Source: Nymphaea colorata (lineage: Eukaryota > Streptophyta > Magnoliopsida > Nymphaeales > Nymphaeaceae). From it: a stretch of 64,000 bases of DNA. Every line of letters begins with the position of its first letter. Within the stretch, counting starts at the first letter, position 1. Shown piece after piece: positions 53,252-64,000 of this stretch. The translations under genes and the position numbers were made by a program. The notes beneath the pieces were generated by a model that saw only the letters and a list, made by a program, of their open reading frames with translations, searched no databases and was not told the DNA's origin. The stretch covers positions 9,518,334-9,582,333 of the forward strand of contig NC_045147.1 of assembly GCF_008831285.2 (NCBI RefSeq), written 5' to 3'.

Positions 53252-56200
53252 ATGTCTGAAATTAGCAGCGGCGCTAATACCTCTTCCTTTGTGTCGTCGG
53301 GAGAGATGAAGAGTTCCCCATTTTCCAGCTTTATCACCAAAATGGATGGGGGTAATTACGAGATGTGGGCCATGCAAGTAAAAAGAACCTTGATCGCTCA
53401 TGAGAAGGAACATCTTATATTGGAGCCCGAGCCCGTACAGAAGGTAGGAAAATATACTACTTGGTTTAAAGATAATTCGTTGGTTATGGTATGGATTGTT
53501 GGTACTCTTACTCAAGACATTGCCAATGAAGTCCTGCATAAGGAAAGTGCAAAGGATATGTGGGATTCCCTTGCAGCCACCTATTCACAAGCAAGGAATG
53601 AAACCAGAATTATGCAGCTTCATCATGATATTCATCAGATGCGCCAAGATGGTCGCCCTCTACATACTTATTATTCTAGTCTCAAGTCCATGTTTGAGAG
53701 ACTAAACAGCTACTTTCCTGCATGTAAGTGTGAGCAACAGAAGGCATACAGAGATATGCTTATGGTCGGAGTATTTCTGTCTGGATTAGACTCTGTTTAT
53801 GAATCAGCAAAGAATCAGATGCTCACTAGTCCCGCGATTCCTCCTATTGATGAAGCTTATAGTAGGCTAAGCAGAATTCCAATCCCTTCATCGACTGTTC
53901 TTGATACCACTTCTGCTATGCTTGCTACTCGTGGCAGAGGTGGGTCCCTCTTTGCCAGAGGACGAGGATACCGTGGCCGTGGCAATACCCCTTCGCGCCC
54001 AGTATGTCAGTTTTGTCATCGCATTGGTCACACTGTGGATAAGTGTTGGCAGAAACATGGTCGTCCAGCTGTTGCCAATCAGACTGTTTTTACTAATTCT
54101 CCAGAGCAGCCTAAGACTCAACATCCTGTTTCCTCCAGTGAGTTACGTGCCGATGATATTATCTCTCAGTTGAGACACTTGATTGGAGATAGACCTCAAC
54201 CAGCTCCTGATCCGACCACCTCTACTATCACTACTGCTGCCAGTGCATCTTCATCTGGTATGTATTCTGACACTACAGATTGGCTCATTGATTCGGGTGC
54301 ATCGACACATCTCTGTGGAGACAAGGCACAGTTTACTTCTTATGTCCCTACTCCACCTGGTCGCTCGGTTATTCTAGCAGATGGCAAATATTCTCCCGTT
54401 GTTGGACTTGGAGAGGTCCAACTTACTTCATCATTACCATTGCAACATGTTCTTCATGCACCAGAATTCCCACATAGCCTACTATCTATCAGTCAGATTA
54501 CCAGAGATTTAAACTGTCGTGCGATATTTGACTCCTCTTCTCTTGTGTTTCAGGATATACTGACGGGCAGGGTGATTGGCAGTGGCCGTGAACAGGGAGG
54601 TCTTTACAGGCTAGTGCATCCCTTTCCCTTTGCTGGATCTACCTCTGCAGGGTCGTCCTCATCATCGGCTTATACTTGGCATTTACGTTTTGGACATCTA
54701 CCGTTTCAGAAACTGCTGCATGTTCTTCCTCAGCTGTCTCCCAAGTCTTCTTTTCAATGCGAGTCTTGTCAGTTGGGCAAACACCATAGGTCATCCTTTC
54801 CTCCGCGGCCCAGTCGAAGTAGCCATTCTGTGTTTGAGTTACTTCATTTTGATGTTTGGGGTCCGAGTCGTACACCTGCTCTTCAAGGTCATCGATATTA
54901 TCTTGTTGCTGTCGATGACTATAGTCGTGTTAGTTGGGTTTTTCTTATGAAGCATAAATCTGAAGTGGGTCATGTAATCAAAAATTTTATCAATGAAATT
55001 CTGACTCAGTTTGATACTTGTGTCAAAATTGTGCGCTCTGACAATGCTCTTGAGTTCTGTGCTTCCTCTTTGGAACAATTTTTCAGGGATAAGGGTATCA
55101 TCCACCAAACTTCTTGTGCCTATACCTCCCAACAAAATGGGGTTGCTGAACGGAAACACCGTCATATTCTTGATGTTGCCAGAACCATTATCATACATAG
55201 CCATGTTCCCCATTCTTACTGGGGCGATGCTGTTCTCACAGCATGCTATCTTATTAATCGTATGCCGTCATCTGTGTTGGGAGACCTTATTCCTATCTCT
55301 GTCCTCTTTCCTGACAGAGACTTGTTTTCTGTTCCACCTCGTGTTTTTGGATGTGTTGCCTTTGTTCAGTTGCTTGGTCCTGGGCGAGATAAGTTGTCTC
55401 CTCGGGCCATCAAAACGATCTTTGTTGGTTATTCCCGCACTCAAAAGGGATATCGATGTTATGATCCTTCTACTCGTCGGTATTATGTGAGTGCTGATGT
55501 TACATTTTTTGAATCAACCTCTTTCTTCTCCCCAAATGGAACTCAATTAAGGGCGCCTGCATTAAATGATGAAGTCCAATTTCCTCTACCTCTCATGAGT
55601 TGTCCAAACCCAGTTGATCCACGTTTTGGGGCTGTCTACCATCGTCGTACTAAGCCTGCTGCGCCTGTTCAATGTGCACCTGTGCCTTCACCCAGCACGC
55701 CCAAGGTAATTCCTGACACAAACTCAACTGACAATGTTTTATGTAATGATGACATAGGAGTATGTCACGAGCATGTTCCTGCTCCTAATGAACTTGATGT
55801 GCCCATTGCTCAAAGGAAAGGCAAACGCAGTTGCACTTTGCATCCTATCTCTGGTCATTTATCCATGGATAGACTCACCCCTATGTACCGACAGTTTGTC
55901 AAGGGGCTGTCGGCTATTGCTCTTCCACAGAATCCCATGGATGCTCTCTCTGATCCCCAATGGGCAGCGGCTATGCAAGAAGAGATGGATGCTCTTCAGT
56001 CTAGAGGCACCTGGACCCTTGTTACTCCTTCAGTTGATGCAGCCATTGTTGGTTGCAGATGGGTCTTTACTATCAAATACCGAGCAGATGGCAGTATTGA
56101 CAGATATAAGGCTCGTCTGGTTGCAAAAGGCTATACCCAAACTTATGGGGTTGATTATTATGATACCTTCTCTCCTGTGGCACGACATGCTTCCTTACGG

Positions 56201-57457
56201 ATTCTCCTTGCTGTGGCTGTCAGCAAGAATTGGTCCCTCTCACAGCTTGATGTCAAAAATGCCTTTCTCTATGGTGACTTACATGAAGAAGTGTATATGC
56301 AGCAACCACCAGGGTTTGTTGCTGAGGGGGAGTGTCAGAAAGTGTGCAGATTGCGAAAGGCGATTTATGGTCTGAAACAGAGTCCTCGAGCTTGGTTTCA
56401 GAAATTGTCAGAGAATATTGAGAATGAGGGCTTTAGACGTTCTTCGGCCGACCATTCCCTCTTTGTCAAGAAGACTTCTACAGGTACGGTGATAGTTCTT
56501 GTTTATGTTGATGATATCATTGTTACAGGGGATGATGATCAGGGGATTTCCAACATCAAGGATGTCCTTGGACAACACTTTGTCACCAAGGACCTTGGTG
56601 AACTACGTTATTTCCTTGGTATTGAGTTTGCCAGAAATCAAAAGGGCCTTATCATGTGCCAGAGGAAATACGTTACTGATGTTTTGCAAGAGACAGGGAT
56701 GCTGGGGTGTCGGCCTGCATCCACGCCTATGGATATCAATACCCGCTTGTATGATGATGATACTGAAGATGTTGATGCAAGACAGTATAGAGGGATTGTT
56801 GGGAAGCTCCTATACATCATTGTTACTCGACCTGACATTGCCTATGCTGTTAGCAGAGTGAGTCAATTTATGGATAAGCCCAAGAAAGTTCATTGGGATG
56901 CTGCTATGATGATTCTTAGGTATCTAAAGAATTCACCAGGAACGGGACTCTTCTTTCAGAATGGTACCTCACTCACTATATCTGTGTATGTTGATGCCGA
57001 CTATGCAGGATGCCCCTCAGACAGAAAATCCACTACTGGATTTTGTGTGTTTATTGGATCCAACTTGGTTACATGGAAGAGTAAGAAGCAAACTGTGGTT
57101 GCCAGATCAAGTGCAGAATCTGAGTATAGAGCTATGGCTCAGGGTACTGCTGAAGTTATGTGGGTTAGATCCCTGATGTTGGATCTTACTGTCGAAGTGC
57201 CTCTTCCTATGCAACTGTTATGTGATAACAAAGCTGCACTGTTTATTGCTAATAATCCGGCTTTTCATGAAAGAACCAAGCATGTTGAAGTAGATTGTCA
57301 CTATACTAGAGACATGATTCAAAAGGGGTTTGTAAGTACCTCACACATTTCAACTACAGGGCAAACGGCTGATATCTTTACTAAGGCTCTTGCAAGGGGA
57401 CCATTCCAAAGCTGCTGTTCCAAGTTGAGCCTATTTGACATATACGCTCCAACTTGA
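53252..57457 (+). CDS. Copia gag-pol polyprotein of element G (1401 aa)
   Basis: It has the same length and domain order as the F protein: zinc knuckle 252-265, protease D347, integrase D534/D597/E633, RT YVDD 1085-1088, RNase H D1248/E1289/D1325/D1348. Twelve residues differ from F: 195, 282, 317, 464, 736, 770, 797, 903, 928, 1045, 1190 and 1202. G keeps Pro at 1045 in KQSPRAWF and Cys at 736 in GYRCYDP, the usual residues. On sequence alone it is the better candidate for an active copy, although its primer-binding site has one mismatch. The stop TGA precedes the polypurine tract. Confidence 0.97.
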   Translation: MSEISSGANTSSFVSSGEMKSSPFSSFITKMDGGNYEMWAMQVKRTLIAHEKEHLILEPEPVQKVGKYTTWFKDNSLVMVWIVGTLTQDIANEVLHKESAKDMWDSLAATYSQARNETRIMQLHHDIHQMRQDGRPLHTYYSSLKSMFERLNSYFPACKCEQQKAYRDMLMVGVFLSGLDSVYESAKNQMLTSPAIPPIDEAYSRLSRIPIPSSTVLDTTSAMLATRGRGGSLFARGRGYRGRGNTPSRPVCQFCHRIGHTVDKCWQKHGRPAVANQTVFTNSPEQPKTQHPVSSSELRADDIISQLRHLIGDRPQPAPDPTTSTITTAASASSSGMYSDTTDWLIDSGASTHLCGDKAQFTSYVPTPPGRSVILADGKYSPVVGLGEVQLTSSLPLQHVLHAPEFPHSLLSISQITRDLNCRAIFDSSSLVFQDILTGRVIGSGREQGGLYRLVHPFPFAGSTSAGSSSSSAYTWHLRFGHLPFQKLLHVLPQLSPKSSFQCESCQLGKHHRSSFPPRPSRSSHSVFELLHFDVWGPSRTPALQGHRYYLVAVDDYSRVSWVFLMKHKSEVGHVIKNFINEILTQFDTCVKIVRSDNALEFCASSLEQFFRDKGIIHQTSCAYTSQQNGVAERKHRHILDVARTIIIHSHVPHSYWGDAVLTACYLINRMPSSVLGDLIPISVLFPDRDLFSVPPRVFGCVAFVQLLGPGRDKLSPRAIKTIFVGYSRTQKGYRCYDPSTRRYYVSADVTFFESTSFFSPNGTQLRAPALNDEVQFPLPLMSCPNPVDPRFGAVYHRRTKPAAPVQCAPVPSPSTPKVIPDTNSTDNVLCNDDIGVCHEHVPAPNELDVPIAQRKGKRSCTLHPISGHLSMDRLTPMYRQFVKGLSAIALPQNPMDALSDPQWAAAMQEEMDALQSRGTWTLVTPSVDAAIVGCRWVFTIKYRADGSIDRYKARLVAKGYTQTYGVDYYDTFSPVARHASLRILLAVAVSKNWSLSQLDVKNAFLYGDLHEEVYMQQPPGFVAEGECQKVCRLRKAIYGLKQSPRAWFQKLSENIENEGFRRSSADHSLFVKKTSTGTVIVLVYVDDIIVTGDDDQGISNIKDVLGQHFVTKDLGELRYFLGIEFARNQKGLIMCQRKYVTDVLQETGMLGCRPASTPMDINTRLYDDDTEDVDARQYRGIVGKLLYIIVTRPDIAYAVSRVSQFMDKPKKVHWDAAMMILRYLKNSPGTGLFFQNGTSLTISVYVDADYAGCPSDRKSTTGFCVFIGSNLVTWKSKKQTVVARSSAESEYRAMAQGTAEVMWVRSLMLDLTVEVPLPMQLLCDNKAALFIANNPAFHERTKHVEVDCHYTRDMIQKGFVSTSHISTTGQTADIFTKALARGPFQSCCSKLSLFDIYAPT

Positions 57458-57464
57458 GGGGGAG
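57457..57464 (+). other. Polypurine tract of element G
   Basis: AGGGGGAG directly before the 3' LTR. Confidence 0.85.
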
Positions 57465-57629
57465 TGTTAAGATGTGTTTATATTCAGTTTTAGGTTTAAG
57501 AGGGTACTTTTGTAATAACTTTTCCTTTAGATGTTTCTCTTGTAACTTCTCTCTCTCCTCTAGTCTATATAAAGAGGAGTTAGGGCAGATTTCGAGGTTA
57601 ATCAAAGATTATTCTTTCTAATCTTATCA
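57465..57629 (+). repeat. 3' LTR of element G
   Basis: 165 bp, same as the 5' LTR; CCCTC follows. Confidence 0.95.
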
Positions 57630-60600
57630 CCCTCAAATGGTGAGGGGTCTTAGGTGAACACCGATCGCTGGATATTTTAGCATAGCTGTTGGCTGTTACA
57701 AAACACCCCATCCTTGTTTTTTTGTAGAACAGAAGATTAGGATTTCGACGGTCGATTTGTGTATGTGGAGAATGGGTGCCGACAGCACCACCGGCCATTC
57801 GTCGTCCATCTCTTGTTCGCCGGTGACTCTAACGGCCATTCCCCATCAGGTATTTTGATCTCTCTCTCTCTCTCTCTCTCTCTCTTTGGCGCACGCGTGC
57901 GCCCTCTTTGATCTCTTTCCGACTCTTTGTGGCATACAGATTCTTGCCTCTCTCTTTCATGTTACCAACCGTTTGGGATTGGGGCCTCTTGTCCGACGTC
58001 CCAAAATCGACCGTCGGGCATCAGGGAATAGGGTCTCCTGCCGGCGTCTCCAAATTTCCCCTCGTGCATCAGGGACTGGTTTGTCTTGCCTAGCATCCCT
58101 AATCGTGCATCAGGAAAGCTGTCTCCGGCCTGGTTCCCCAAATCCACCAACCGACTGGTATAGAGTGGAGAGGCTCGAATGATTTTCACTTGATTTTCAC
58201 TTGTCCTCTAGTTTCTTTGGCTGTTCATGAGATTTTATTCCTTTCTCATGCATGCAATGCAGGTTTCATGTGGCTTATTCGATGATTTTGCGAAGATTTG
58301 CAGAAGGAGATTAGCTGGTCATAATTAGTGCAGGAGGAAGAACCCTGCCGATTCTGCTACTAGGAATCATTCTCAAGGTATGGTCATTACTGAAAGACAA
58401 CTCCAGAGTATCTGTTATAAAATAAGAATACCATAATGTCCTGCAGTTCCTGAGGCCGAAAAAATTGCTTTGTGAATGTGTGTGTGTGTGAGAGAGAGAG
58501 AGAGAAAGAGAGTATCATGTGTGTGTCCATGTGAACGTCCATGACTTCTTTTCCAAATGACTCACAACTGTCTGTCATTTGCAAAAATACTGAATTTTGA
58601 ACCTTGTTCTCCATCTTGTTTGAGAAATCAAAAGCTAAAACGAGAAATCAGTCCCCATATTTCAGGCATGTATATGGTGCACATTTTTGCATGGCCATGA
58701 ATCCATGTAATGCATTGGTAGAAGTAGATTGATGCTACTGATATGAGTATTGCATAGTGATGATAAAAAATAATCAACATTATTTTTGACATGACAGAAT
58801 CATGAGTCAATGTAGATTAGTCTTCTTCAATATTAGTAACTGACATAACTAAAAAGTTATTTTTGTTTCTTCGTGGTCAGGAAAATTGGTAAATGCTGCT
58901 TATCTAGTTGGTCTCATGAACCTGAAATGTTTAGTTTGTTGGTCTGTTGTATAGCTTTGAGTAGTGTTCTCTTCTGCCCTTTTTTTTTTCCATGGGTAAA
59001 TTGCTTTTCTACTGAGGATCAAAGTTACAGCAATATTTAGCCATTTTAAGTTACACAAATGTTTTTCTAGTCCATTAGAATGATATATTTGTAAAAATTA
59101 CTGCAGTTAGGGGAGCTTGATAATTTTGGCTGTTTACCTAGTACAAGGTTCGATTGTCCAATTAAAGTACACACCTAAGAAGCACACGCAAACAAACATA
59201 TAGATTTACTTGTTCAGTTCTTGAGAACCATGGAATGGAGATTCAACGTATTGGGAGAAGCTTAGCTTATCCAGCAATCTCATGCAACTCTCTTTTTTCC
59301 ACTTCAGGTCTACATCTCTAGACACAAGTTTTAACTTCGACTTAGTTTATGGTCTGGGGTGATTTAGCTGAGAGTTATGATTTGTCCAATTTAGTGATGC
59401 CACTCAATACCGTGTTATGAATCATTTCAATATCAGTGGCTGAGGGAATGTTAAAAAAAAATTGAGCTTTTTGTTGCTTGTCTATGCATGGGTGTTATGA
59501 ATCATTATTTTCTGAGCGACTGACGGTTGTTATAAAAAAATTGAGCTTTTTGTTGCTTGTCTACGCATGGAAAATTTGAATAAATGATGTCCATGCTTCT
59601 TCCTGCATGATTCTTATGACTTCTCCATAGAAGTCCTCATTTTGGTAGGGCCACTAAGCAAGAACCTTTTGATTATAGTGTGTTTACTTTTCAATTTACG
59701 GGACCAGTTTTCTTGTTCTTCATTTAGATAAATTTCACATTTAACATACAATATGTCTTAATGGATTGCATTTGTTTGAATTGCTCAGGCTACAAGGAAT
59801 CCTTTGTGTTCAAGTGCCAACTAGTTCAATGTCACACAGTTTTGTGGACCCTGTCTTGATGACAATGTGGAATCTTTTGGAGGCACTTCTAACTCCACAA
59901 ATGTTTGTCCAGTCCAGGCATGTCCAACCCAAAATTTCTATGAATAAAGTTGGATATCGTTTAAAAAGCCCTAGCATCTCTATGTTTCTGCCATACGCTT
60001 CATGCTTTTATTTATCTTATGTCTGACCTTGATTTGGATCTTGATGTCATGCTGGCATCAATTGCTGCTCTAGTTGTAGTTTCTTCTCTCATTGAAGAGT
60101 GCATACTAAAGAGTACAGTAAAATTAACTAAAAGCATCTGTGTAAGTACCCTTGTTTTTGTTCATGCATTGGCATGTAAATGGTTTTCTAGCATTCAGGA
60201 CTTTAAGCTGCACATACTTAGTTTGACTTGTTTCCTTTATCCCTTTTTCAGTGCTAAAAATTGAGTTGATTGTAGAAGCATTAGCTTTGGTTATTCACAA
60301 GTAAGCCGATTAGTGGGTCAAGGTCTAATTTGATTTAAGTTTCATATGGAAATAATTGGTTATCAACAACAACATTGTGATGCTTGGGGTTATTTGGGGC
60401 ATTGGATTTTGGTATCATAAAAATGAGACCTTAGCTTACGATGCTTCCTTTTTTACTAATGTTTGATCCTTCTTTTTGTGCTTTTAGTGTTTTTTGATAG
60501 AAGAAGTTAACTCAAACCATTTGTGAAACTTTCAATCAGTTGAATACCCAACTTTTCTGGAACCCGTCACCCTTAAACCAACCTTTTGTATAGAAGACCC

Positions 60601-62347
60601 TACTTTTATGGGAGATTTGGTGAAGTTCATTCTTTTAACCAGCCAAGTTTTACATTCAACCATCTCTTTAGGGAGTATAGTTCCTTTCTCCTAGTGATAT
60701 GCCATTTGATGTCAAGAATTTTTGTAAAAGAGAAACTTTTCAGTTTTGATAAAAACATTTTGGAAGTGTTTTATCACACAATGATGTGCCTTGATTTATT
60801 CTTAGTACCTTCCAAGTGGAAGGTGGAAATTTCAAGTTCTTGTTGTCCATCAACGGAAGAGGAAAATTGAAAAAAATCCTGGATATGAGCATTGAAGAAA
60901 AATCCTATGAAGTTGAGAAAGTCAAGACTAGGAAATGCTATTGAGTCTGGCAATCAAGCGTCTGCAAGGATCTAGCAAGAAAATATCTTGACAGAGAAGC
61001 CAAAATGCTTTATAAGATCTTGGCAGGTAGCAAAATGAGAGTTGAGAGATGGACTCGGGGCTTGTGTAGTCGTTCCTCTGAGTCAATAATCGAGAGTATC
61101 GGGTAGGCATAAAGGTGATTTATGTCTATTTCGCGAAGATAATGACTTACGAACTTTTGGCTCGTTGAAAACCCGTAAGGTGAAGCGGGTTGGACACGTC
61201 ACAAAGCTATACATAACCACCAAAGCGGTGGAGCTTCGTAGTAGCCTTTGGGGTGGTGAGGTATTCCCTCAAAGGTGAAGGTCGGCCCAAAAAAAAAAAT
61301 CAAACACAAGAAAAAAAGTTTGAAAGGCAAAAAGCCGAATGCAAAAGAAAAAAATGAAGAAAAAACAAGAAAAAAGCAAAATGTGCCTGCCAAAAGATGA
61401 AATACATGAAGGCTGAACTCGCAAGAATTGAATGCGACATTCTTTCGTGGATGTACGATTTTGGGGTCAATATATGCTCCTTTTTTTGATTATCTAGGAT
61501 GTCGAGGATGATTCTTTTTTGTTAATATTCTGGAAATTGAAAGACATTCTCTCTAGAGATTGGACAACATTGATGCGAAATAAAACCTAATGCTTGTATG
61601 GTACTAAAAGTACACCAAGGTTATGTTATTTGCACAACATGAGCACTCAAGCCTATGAGTTGAATTGATCATTTTTGAACTATTTCGAAATTCAAAGTAA
61701 AAACTTGACGGCTCTTGTATGTTTCAAGAGCTTCCTAGGCATAGTAAAAACTAACCAATCCCCCTTTGGTCTTAAAAATGTTTGCCCATTTCATTACCAA
61801 ATTGCTGGTCCTTTTGTGAAATAGATGAAACCCCTCAAACCTAGTCCAACCATGCTGAGCGTGATGAATTATCCATCATTTCCTGTTTAGTCCATCTTAA
61901 CTGCGTACCAAACTTAATGTTTTTCTTTTCAAAAGCACTAGGTGATATTTTTCAAAAGTTCTTCGAAGTTGCATAGCGGTATGTCCTTGGCTTCGCTTAA
62001 TTTTTTTTTTGTGAGTTATATAAATTTCATCTGTTTCCTCTTTATTTGTTTCATTCTAGCTGCAGTTAAAATCTTTTTTGTAGTATAGTTCTGTAATAAA
62101 AGGATGTGCAGTATTCTTAAATGTTACTAATTTATGGCTCCACCCATGTCTGTATCCATGCATTTTTATGTACGGCTTTTTTTTCTTTATTCCTCTAGCA
62201 CTTGGGTGGTCCCTTTATTTTAATTTACATGTGACTAGACATGATCCCGAATTGTCTTTTGGTTGTCTTTTATTTCCAAGAGGCCTCTACCCGGTGGAGG
62301 CTTGATTTCTCATTTTGGATCTGAGAGTGACCACATAAATTTTATAT
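57630..62347. other. No confident gene; simple repeats
   Basis: A CT microsatellite lies at about 57861-57886 and a GT/GA compound run at about 58477-58512. A GC-richer block (57740-58180) looks like former exon or UTR sequence but contains nothing I can identify. The stretch 60900-61400 is A-rich with TGGGGTGGTGAGGTATTCCC and might be the end of a decayed retroelement. The ORFs have no recognisable domains. Confidence 0.4.
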
Positions 62348-62480
62348 GAGGTAAATGGTTCCAGCTTGGTGTATTTAGACAATGCAGCTACACCTCAAAA
62401 GCCATATGCTGTTTTGGAAGTTCTCCATGATTATGTGAGGGATACAACTCAAATGGTCACCAGAATATTCATTACTTAAG
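62348..62480 (+). pseudogene. NFS2: Cysteine desulfurase (plastid NFS2/SUFS type) exon remnant
   Basis: It encodes [19 protein letters not shown] followed by an AVLEVLHDY block, the characteristic N-terminal block of SufS-type cysteine desulfurase, which supplies sulfur for plastid Fe-S clusters. A one-base deletion near 62435 shifts the frame; in the next frame the family's YNSN..IHYL segment continues to AG|GT at 62480/62481, where an exon end would be expected. The pyridoxal-phosphate lysine and catalytic cysteine lie in later exons that I do not find here. It appears to be an isolated, decayed exon. Confidence 0.7.
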
Positions 62481-63698
62481 GTATCCCAACATAACGCCCC
62501 ATGCCTACCCTTCTCTCTCTCTCTCTCGTCTTGATTGCATGCTCACTCACATGCATGTTCACAGTTGGACACCCACAATGATGCACTCTTCCTGTTTGCA
62601 AAGCAAGCAAGAAAAAGAAAATTCCTTGTTCTGTAATTCTATGTTTCTGTATATCAAGAAAGGAAAAAAATATCATCTAAGCTTGCTTTTCCTATCGCAG
62701 CAGCAATGGAGATCAGGGTTTTGTTATCGCAGCAGCAATAGAGATCAGGGTTTCGCTGAATCTGCAATGGAGGTGGAGGTTCTGGTTTCTGCCATCCGAT
62801 CGAATCTGCAATGAAGGTGAGGGTCGAGTCATCTGAATGAAGCATCAAATCAAGGTTCACCGGAGATCCAGCAATGGTCCACCGGAAAATCAGAATCATC
62901 TTTTGATTCGCCAGGGACGAGTTCAACCTCTCCAAGGCCAAGATCGGGTACAGCTCCTCCAAGAGAGTGAAGGCTCAAATCTGTGATGTCGCTGGCTCTG
63001 AGAGGTATAATTTTCTAAAATGACAGATTCATTTTAGCTACAAGGGATCGGGAGCAATGAAAATATCCACATTACCCTTACAGTTTATGATCTACATCTC
63101 AGTATTTCCATATGAGCTCACGGTAAACAAACTGTTCTTGGTTTTTCCTAATATAAATACCTTGCTGCCAGCTATTTCTTGCCCTATAACTGCAACTTAG
63201 GGTTCTTACTGCTTCATTTCTGTTTGGTTTGTTGATGGTCTCACTGCATTTGCATTTGTATCTTACTAGTGCCAACCAGGTCAATGTTTTCCAGGTCAAT
63301 GTTTTCTTTTAATCCTAAGGTGATACGTTTTATCTGCTGCATGTAGTTTCTTATCTATACGATTATATGCTATATTTCTGTTTGTTGTTCAAATCTATCC
63401 TGGTCGTATTGTTTTCTAGTTTAGAATACTTGATGCATTTGACTTCAGCTTACCACAGTGTAATATATGCTGCATAAACATAATAAAATAACAACTAGAT
63501 GCTACCTAAAATATAAAACTGACCACCTAAATGTCTCCTAATATTTAAATGGTATCAGAAAATAGGTTCTACATGAGTTGGTGCAACTATTTGGGTATTT
63601 ATCCTGCATGGAACAAGTATGCAAGTTCGAGCTGTTCTATGTTATTGCATAAAGCACCGTTTCATCAGTAAATGATAAATCTTTGTCCTGTTTTGTAG
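62481..63698. other. No confident gene; short duplication
   Basis: A 32-bp unit TATCGCAGCAGCAAT(G/A)GAGA... is repeated at 62693-62724 and 62725-62756. I recognise no coding sequence. Upstream callose synthase exons were looked for here and not seen. Confidence 0.4.
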
Positions 63699-63813
63699 TC
63701 TGGATCTCAGCAAGGAGAAGAAGATAACACTGATTTCCTTGTACTTCTTGATCTGGGGGGAAGCTGCAAACATCAGATTCTTGCCTGAGTGCTTATGTTA
63801 CATTTTTCATCAT
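63699..63813 (+). CDS. Callose synthase (glucan synthase-like) internal exon
   Basis: After a polypyrimidine tract and acceptor TTTTGTAG the exon reads LDLSKEKKITLISLYFLIWG and then EAANIRFLPECLCYIFHH, ending at donor GTATGT. The WGEAANxRFxPECLCYIxHH block is diagnostic of plant callose synthases, large plasma-membrane enzymes that make 1,3-beta-glucan. The LISLYFLIWG form recalls the CALS9/CALS10 (GSL10/GSL8) group. One base before CTG completes a split codon from the previous exon. No disabling change is seen, but I cannot find neighbouring exons within the window. It may be part of a real gene continuing to the right or an isolated fragment. Confidence 0.82.
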
Positions 63814-64000
63814 GTATGTAAGCCATTTCTTTGATGCCCATTTTTTCTGTGACAAAATTTATTTTATGAGATCAACTGGTTTCCTTTTACTTTTTCATCT
63901 GGGTTAAGTGGCAAAACCAGATTCATGCTTAATCGCTTGTTTTACTTTTTTTCATCATGTTTGGATGCCACTTTCTTATTTCATCCAAGGTGCACTTTTA
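63814..64000 (+). other. Start of the intron after the callose synthase exon
   Basis: It begins GTATGTAAG and is T-rich, as plant introns are. No further exon starts before the window ends. Confidence 0.5.

Larger units (their letters stand above)
52456..57629 (+). mobile_element. Copia element G, full length, twin of F
   Basis: This 5174-bp element has 165-bp LTRs identical to each other and to those of F as far as I can read. The target duplication is CCCTC (52451-52455 and 57630-57634). The internal region is nearly identical to F apart from indels in the leader and scattered substitutions. The polyprotein is uninterrupted. Confidence 0.96.

Noticed and set aside
60900-61400. A-rich block as a SINE or LINE 3' end
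   Set aside because: No target duplication, no internal promoter boxes and no coding motif could be identified.
62348-62480. A functional cysteine desulfurase gene
   Set aside because: A frameshift interrupts the only exon found, and the parts carrying the cofactor lysine and catalytic cysteine are absent.

Overview
The window looks like nuclear DNA of a flowering plant. The evidence is Ty1/copia and Ty3/gypsy retrotransposons primed by initiator Met-tRNA, hAT-type miniature elements, an old caulimovirid-like insertion, and exons with GT..AG splice sites that match plant nuclear genes. I cannot name the species. Most of the sequence is a nest of transposable elements; ordinary genic sequence appears only at about 38.4-38.8 kb, 49-51.4 kb and 62.3-63.8 kb.

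Layout. 1-2414: decayed copia element A with its 3' LTR. 3348-10576: four and a half copies of a ~470-bp tandem repeat, split by intact copia element B (5210-10450, identical LTRs, TSD GATTG, one 1432-aa gag-pol ORF). 10577-18441: minus-strand copia remnant H, split by defective copia element C (10681-15822) and by a 301-bp hAT-like MITE (17087-17387). 18664-24058: start of a plus-strand gypsy LTR, interrupted by intact copia element F (18814-23982, TSD AAAGT). 24445-35810: minus-strand gypsy element with partial LTR and broken pol. It is interrupted by a chimera of two copia families (D/E, 26847-33018) and by a 2.18-kb hAT-like element (33375-35552). 35945-37195: the rest of the plus-strand gypsy LTR and a PBS-like site.

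Further right: two 5' exons of a minus-strand conserved plant gene (38359-38795); a degraded caulimovirid-like pseudogene (about 41640-43575) with local duplications; a long palindromic microsatellite (45214-45301); a 567-bp hAT-like MITE with internal repeats (45357-45923); and the first two coding exons of a SUO-like BAH-domain gene (48962-51418). Copia element G (52456-57629, TSD CCCTC) is nearly identical to F. A decayed exon of plastid cysteine desulfurase (62348-62480) and one intact callose synthase exon (63699-63813) follow.

B, F and G have identical LTR pairs and uninterrupted polyproteins, so they are recent insertions. C (about 2% LTR divergence), D/E, H, A and the gypsy element are progressively more decayed. 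The most informative structures are the D/E chimera, best explained by a deletion between two copia elements nested in one gypsy element; a hairpin near the LTR 3' ends with a compensatory base change between families; a tRNA-primer-like extension after C's 3' LTR; and a SUO-like exon whose expected splice acceptor reads AT.
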